The notes under the pieces are model-generated. The model had not been told where the DNA came from and made no database searches. It was given only the letters and a program-made list of their open reading frames with translations. Positions 4,813-6,433 of a stretch of DNA of 6,433 bases are shown piece by piece. Location: NCBI GenBank assembly GCA_946478975.1, contig CAMLEO010000358.1, positions 1-6,433 of the forward strand. Reading direction: 5' to 3'. Numbering within the stretch: the stretch's first letter is position 1; each line of letters opens with the position of its first letter. Source of the stretch: an uncultured Steroidobacter sp. GTDB taxonomy: Bacteria; Pseudomonadota; Gammaproteobacteria; Steroidobacterales; Steroidobacteraceae. The position numbers and the translations under genes were made by a program.

Positions 4813-6433
4813 GAAGGCTTTGGCGAGCTCCTGTTGTTTCTTCGGCGGCACCGGGTCGTAGTGGCTCAGTTCCATCGTGTACGTTCCCTCACCGCCGGTG
4901 AGCGACTTCACCCTCGACTGGTAATCGTTGATCTCAGCGAGCGGCACCAGCGCACTGATCCGGGTGCGCTGATTCGCTAACGAATGACTGCCGCTCACAC
5001 GCCCGCGCCGTGTCGCCAGGTCGCCTGTGATATCCCCGGTCACCGCACTCGGCGATGTGACTTCGATTCTCACCACCGGTTCGAGCACGATCGGCGCCGC
5101 CTCTTCCACCGCGTTCAGAAACGCACGCCGACCGGCGGCGATGAACGCGACTTCCTTCGAGTCCACCGGATGATGCTTGCCGTCATAAACGATGACGCGA
5201 AGATCCTGCAGCGGAAAGCCCGCGACCGCGCCTTCGGTCAATGCCTGGCGCACACCCTTCTCCACCGCCGGAATGTATTGCGACGGAATCACGCCGCCGA
5301 CTACCTCGTCGACGAACTCAAATCCTTCCCCGCGGGGTAACGGCTCGATGCGCAAATGGACTTCGCCGAACTGGCCGGCGCCGCCGGTTTGTTTCTTGTG
5401 ACGATGATGACCGTCGGCGGGCCGCGTCACCGTTTCTCGATAAGGAATGCTCGGCTGGCGCGTCTTGCAATTGACGCCGTAGCGTTCCTTCATGCGTTCG
5501 AGCAGCACGCGCAAATGCAAGTCGCCCATGCCGTACAGCACGGTTTCATTCAGGCCGGCCTGATGCTCGATGCGAACGCCGGGATCTTCCGCGACCAGCT
5601 TGTGCAGGGCGTCCGAAAGTTTCTGTTCCTCACCGCGCCGATCGGGTTCGATGCAAATACCCGCCATCGCCGGCGGCAAGGTGATCGATTTCAGGTGATA
5701 GTGATCTTCGTCGTGCGAGTCGTGCAGCACGGCGTCGAAATGCAGCTCTTCGACTTTGGGCACGGCGCAAATGTCGCCGGGAATGGCCTGCGGGATCTCG
5801 GTGTGATCCTTGCCCTGCAGCTTATAAAGATGCGCGACCTTGAACGGCTTGCGCGCATTGCCAACAAACAATTGCGCGCCGGAGCGGACGGTGCCTTGAT
5901 GAACGCGGAAGATGCCGAGGCGGCCGACGAAGGGATCGATGTTGACTTTGAAAACGTGAGCAATGACGTGCAGCGAGGGATCGGGCATGACCTTCACACG
6001 CTCCGCTCCGATGCCTTCGCCGCGCAGGAACGGCGGCGGATTGCCCTCCATTGGATTGGGCATCAAGCGGGCAAAGATTTCTAACAATTCCTTCAGGCCG
6101 ACGCCGGTCTCGGCAGAGACGAAACAAACTGGAATCAGGTGGCCTTCACGCAGCGCGCGCTCGAAAGGGTCGTGCAGCTGCTCCGGCGTCAGCTCTTCGC
6201 CCTGCTCCAGATACAGCTTCATCAAATCCTCATCGACCTCCACCACTTGATCGATGATTTCAGTGTGCGCGGCCGCTACCGAGGAGAAGTCCGGCTTCAG
6301 CCCGGAGTCCGCGGCAGGTTGAAAAAAACAATCGACGACGGCGCGCCCTTGCTGTGCCGGCAGATTCAGCGGCAGACATTCACGTCCAAACATTTCGCGC
6401 AGCTGGGCCAGCACGCGCTCCGGCTCCGCCTCC
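4792..6433 (-). CDS. Elongation factor G-like GTPase, EF-G2 type (5' partial)
   Basis: This is the C-terminal part of a translational GTPase. The frame is open to the right edge (reading ...EAEPERVLAQLREMFG), so the start and the G1-G4 motifs are missing; GTG 6414 is internal. Numbering from that GTG, SAETGVG (100-106) is the G5 motif closing the GTPase domain. Domain II spans about 145-235. Domain III contains GMGDLHLRVLLERM (295-308). Domain IV contains KKQTGGAGQFGEVHL (340-354), GGVIPSQYIPAVEKG (373-387) and HHPVDSKEVAF (414-424). Domain V contains GDLATRRGRVSG (464-475) and GEGTYTMELSHYDPVP (508-523). His415 aligns with E. coli EF-G His583 at the tip of domain IV. The divergence, for example HSLANQRTRI after the RRG motif, points to the paralogous EF-G2 group rather than housekeeping fusA; this subgroup call is from memory. 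The gene is unrelated to its convergent neighbours. Confidence 0.92.
   Translation of the reverse strand, partial: EAEPERVLAQLREMFGRECLPLNLPAQQGRAVVDCFFQPAADSGLKPDFSSVAAAHTEIIDQVVEVDEDLMKLYLEQGEELTPEQLHDPFERALREGHLIPVCFVSAETGVGLKELLEIFARLMPNPMEGNPPPFLRGEGIGAERVKVMPDPSLHVIAHVFKVNIDPFVGRLGIFRVHQGTVRSGAQLFVGNARKPFKVAHLYKLQGKDHTEIPQAIPGDICAVPKVEELHFDAVLHDSHDEDHYHLKSITLPPAMAGICIEPDRRGEEQKLSDALHKLVAEDPGVRIEHQAGLNETVLYGMGDLHLRVLLERMKERYGVNCKTRQPSIPYRETVTRPADGHHRHKKQTGGAGQFGEVHLRIEPLPRGEGFEFVDEVVGGVIPSQYIPAVEKGVRQALTEGAVAGFPLQDLRVIVYDGKHHPVDSKEVAFIAAGRRAFLNAVEEAAPIVLEPVVRIEVTSPSAVTGDITGDLATRRGRVSGSHSLANQRTRISALVPLAEINDYQSRVKSLTGGEGTYTMELSHYDPVPPKKQQELAKAFKRVEEE

Noticed and set aside
5356..6084. A 242-codon open frame on the + strand opposite the EF-G-like gene.
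   Set aside because: It is antisense to a well-conserved translation factor, and its translation shows no family features.

Overview
The window looks like chromosomal DNA from a GC-rich, Gram-negative proteobacterium. Two of the five proteins carry lipobox signal peptides. The ExoP-type family 3 glycosidase beside a LacI-type regulator, and the DUF6279-like lipoprotein, together suggest a gammaproteobacterium of the Xanthomonadales/Steroidobacter sort. That placement rests on family resemblance only, with no marker gene behind it. Coding density is very high: five protein genes fill almost everything, no stretch over 300 bases lacks a gene, and I see no tRNA, rRNA, CRISPR array or insertion sequence.

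Layout. Bases 1-1852 (+) hold the 3' two thirds or so of a glycoside hydrolase family 3 beta-glucosidase/exo-glucanase with an ExoP-type C-terminal domain; its start lies off the left edge. A GC-rich hairpin separates it from a complete LacI-family regulator (1917-2945, +), probably the sugar-responsive regulator of the carbohydrate locus to the left. Three bases after its stop begins a small lipoprotein of the DUF6279 type (2949-3809, +) with four spaced LTxxQ-like motifs. A 113-base gap containing two back-to-back hairpins leads to a second lipoprotein (3923-4747, +), a COG4798/Alr7345-type SAM-methyltransferase homologue that appears to be exported. It converges on an EF-G-like translation factor (EF-G2 type; 4792-6433, -), whose start lies off the right edge. 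An intrinsic terminator for the + strand transcript sits over the last codons of the EF-G-like gene.

How the parts relate. The glycosidase and regulator make sense together as part of a beta-glucan or oligoglucoside utilisation locus. The two lipoproteins are envelope proteins of unknown role. The first may share a transcript with the regulator; the second has its own strong ribosome binding site and may be a separate unit. The EF-G-like gene is an unrelated convergent neighbour. I found no clearly new system. The points most worth a second look are the exported methyltransferase with a degenerate cofactor loop, the LTxxQ-like repeats, the tandem hairpins at 3834-3894, and the terminator inside the coding end of the opposing gene.
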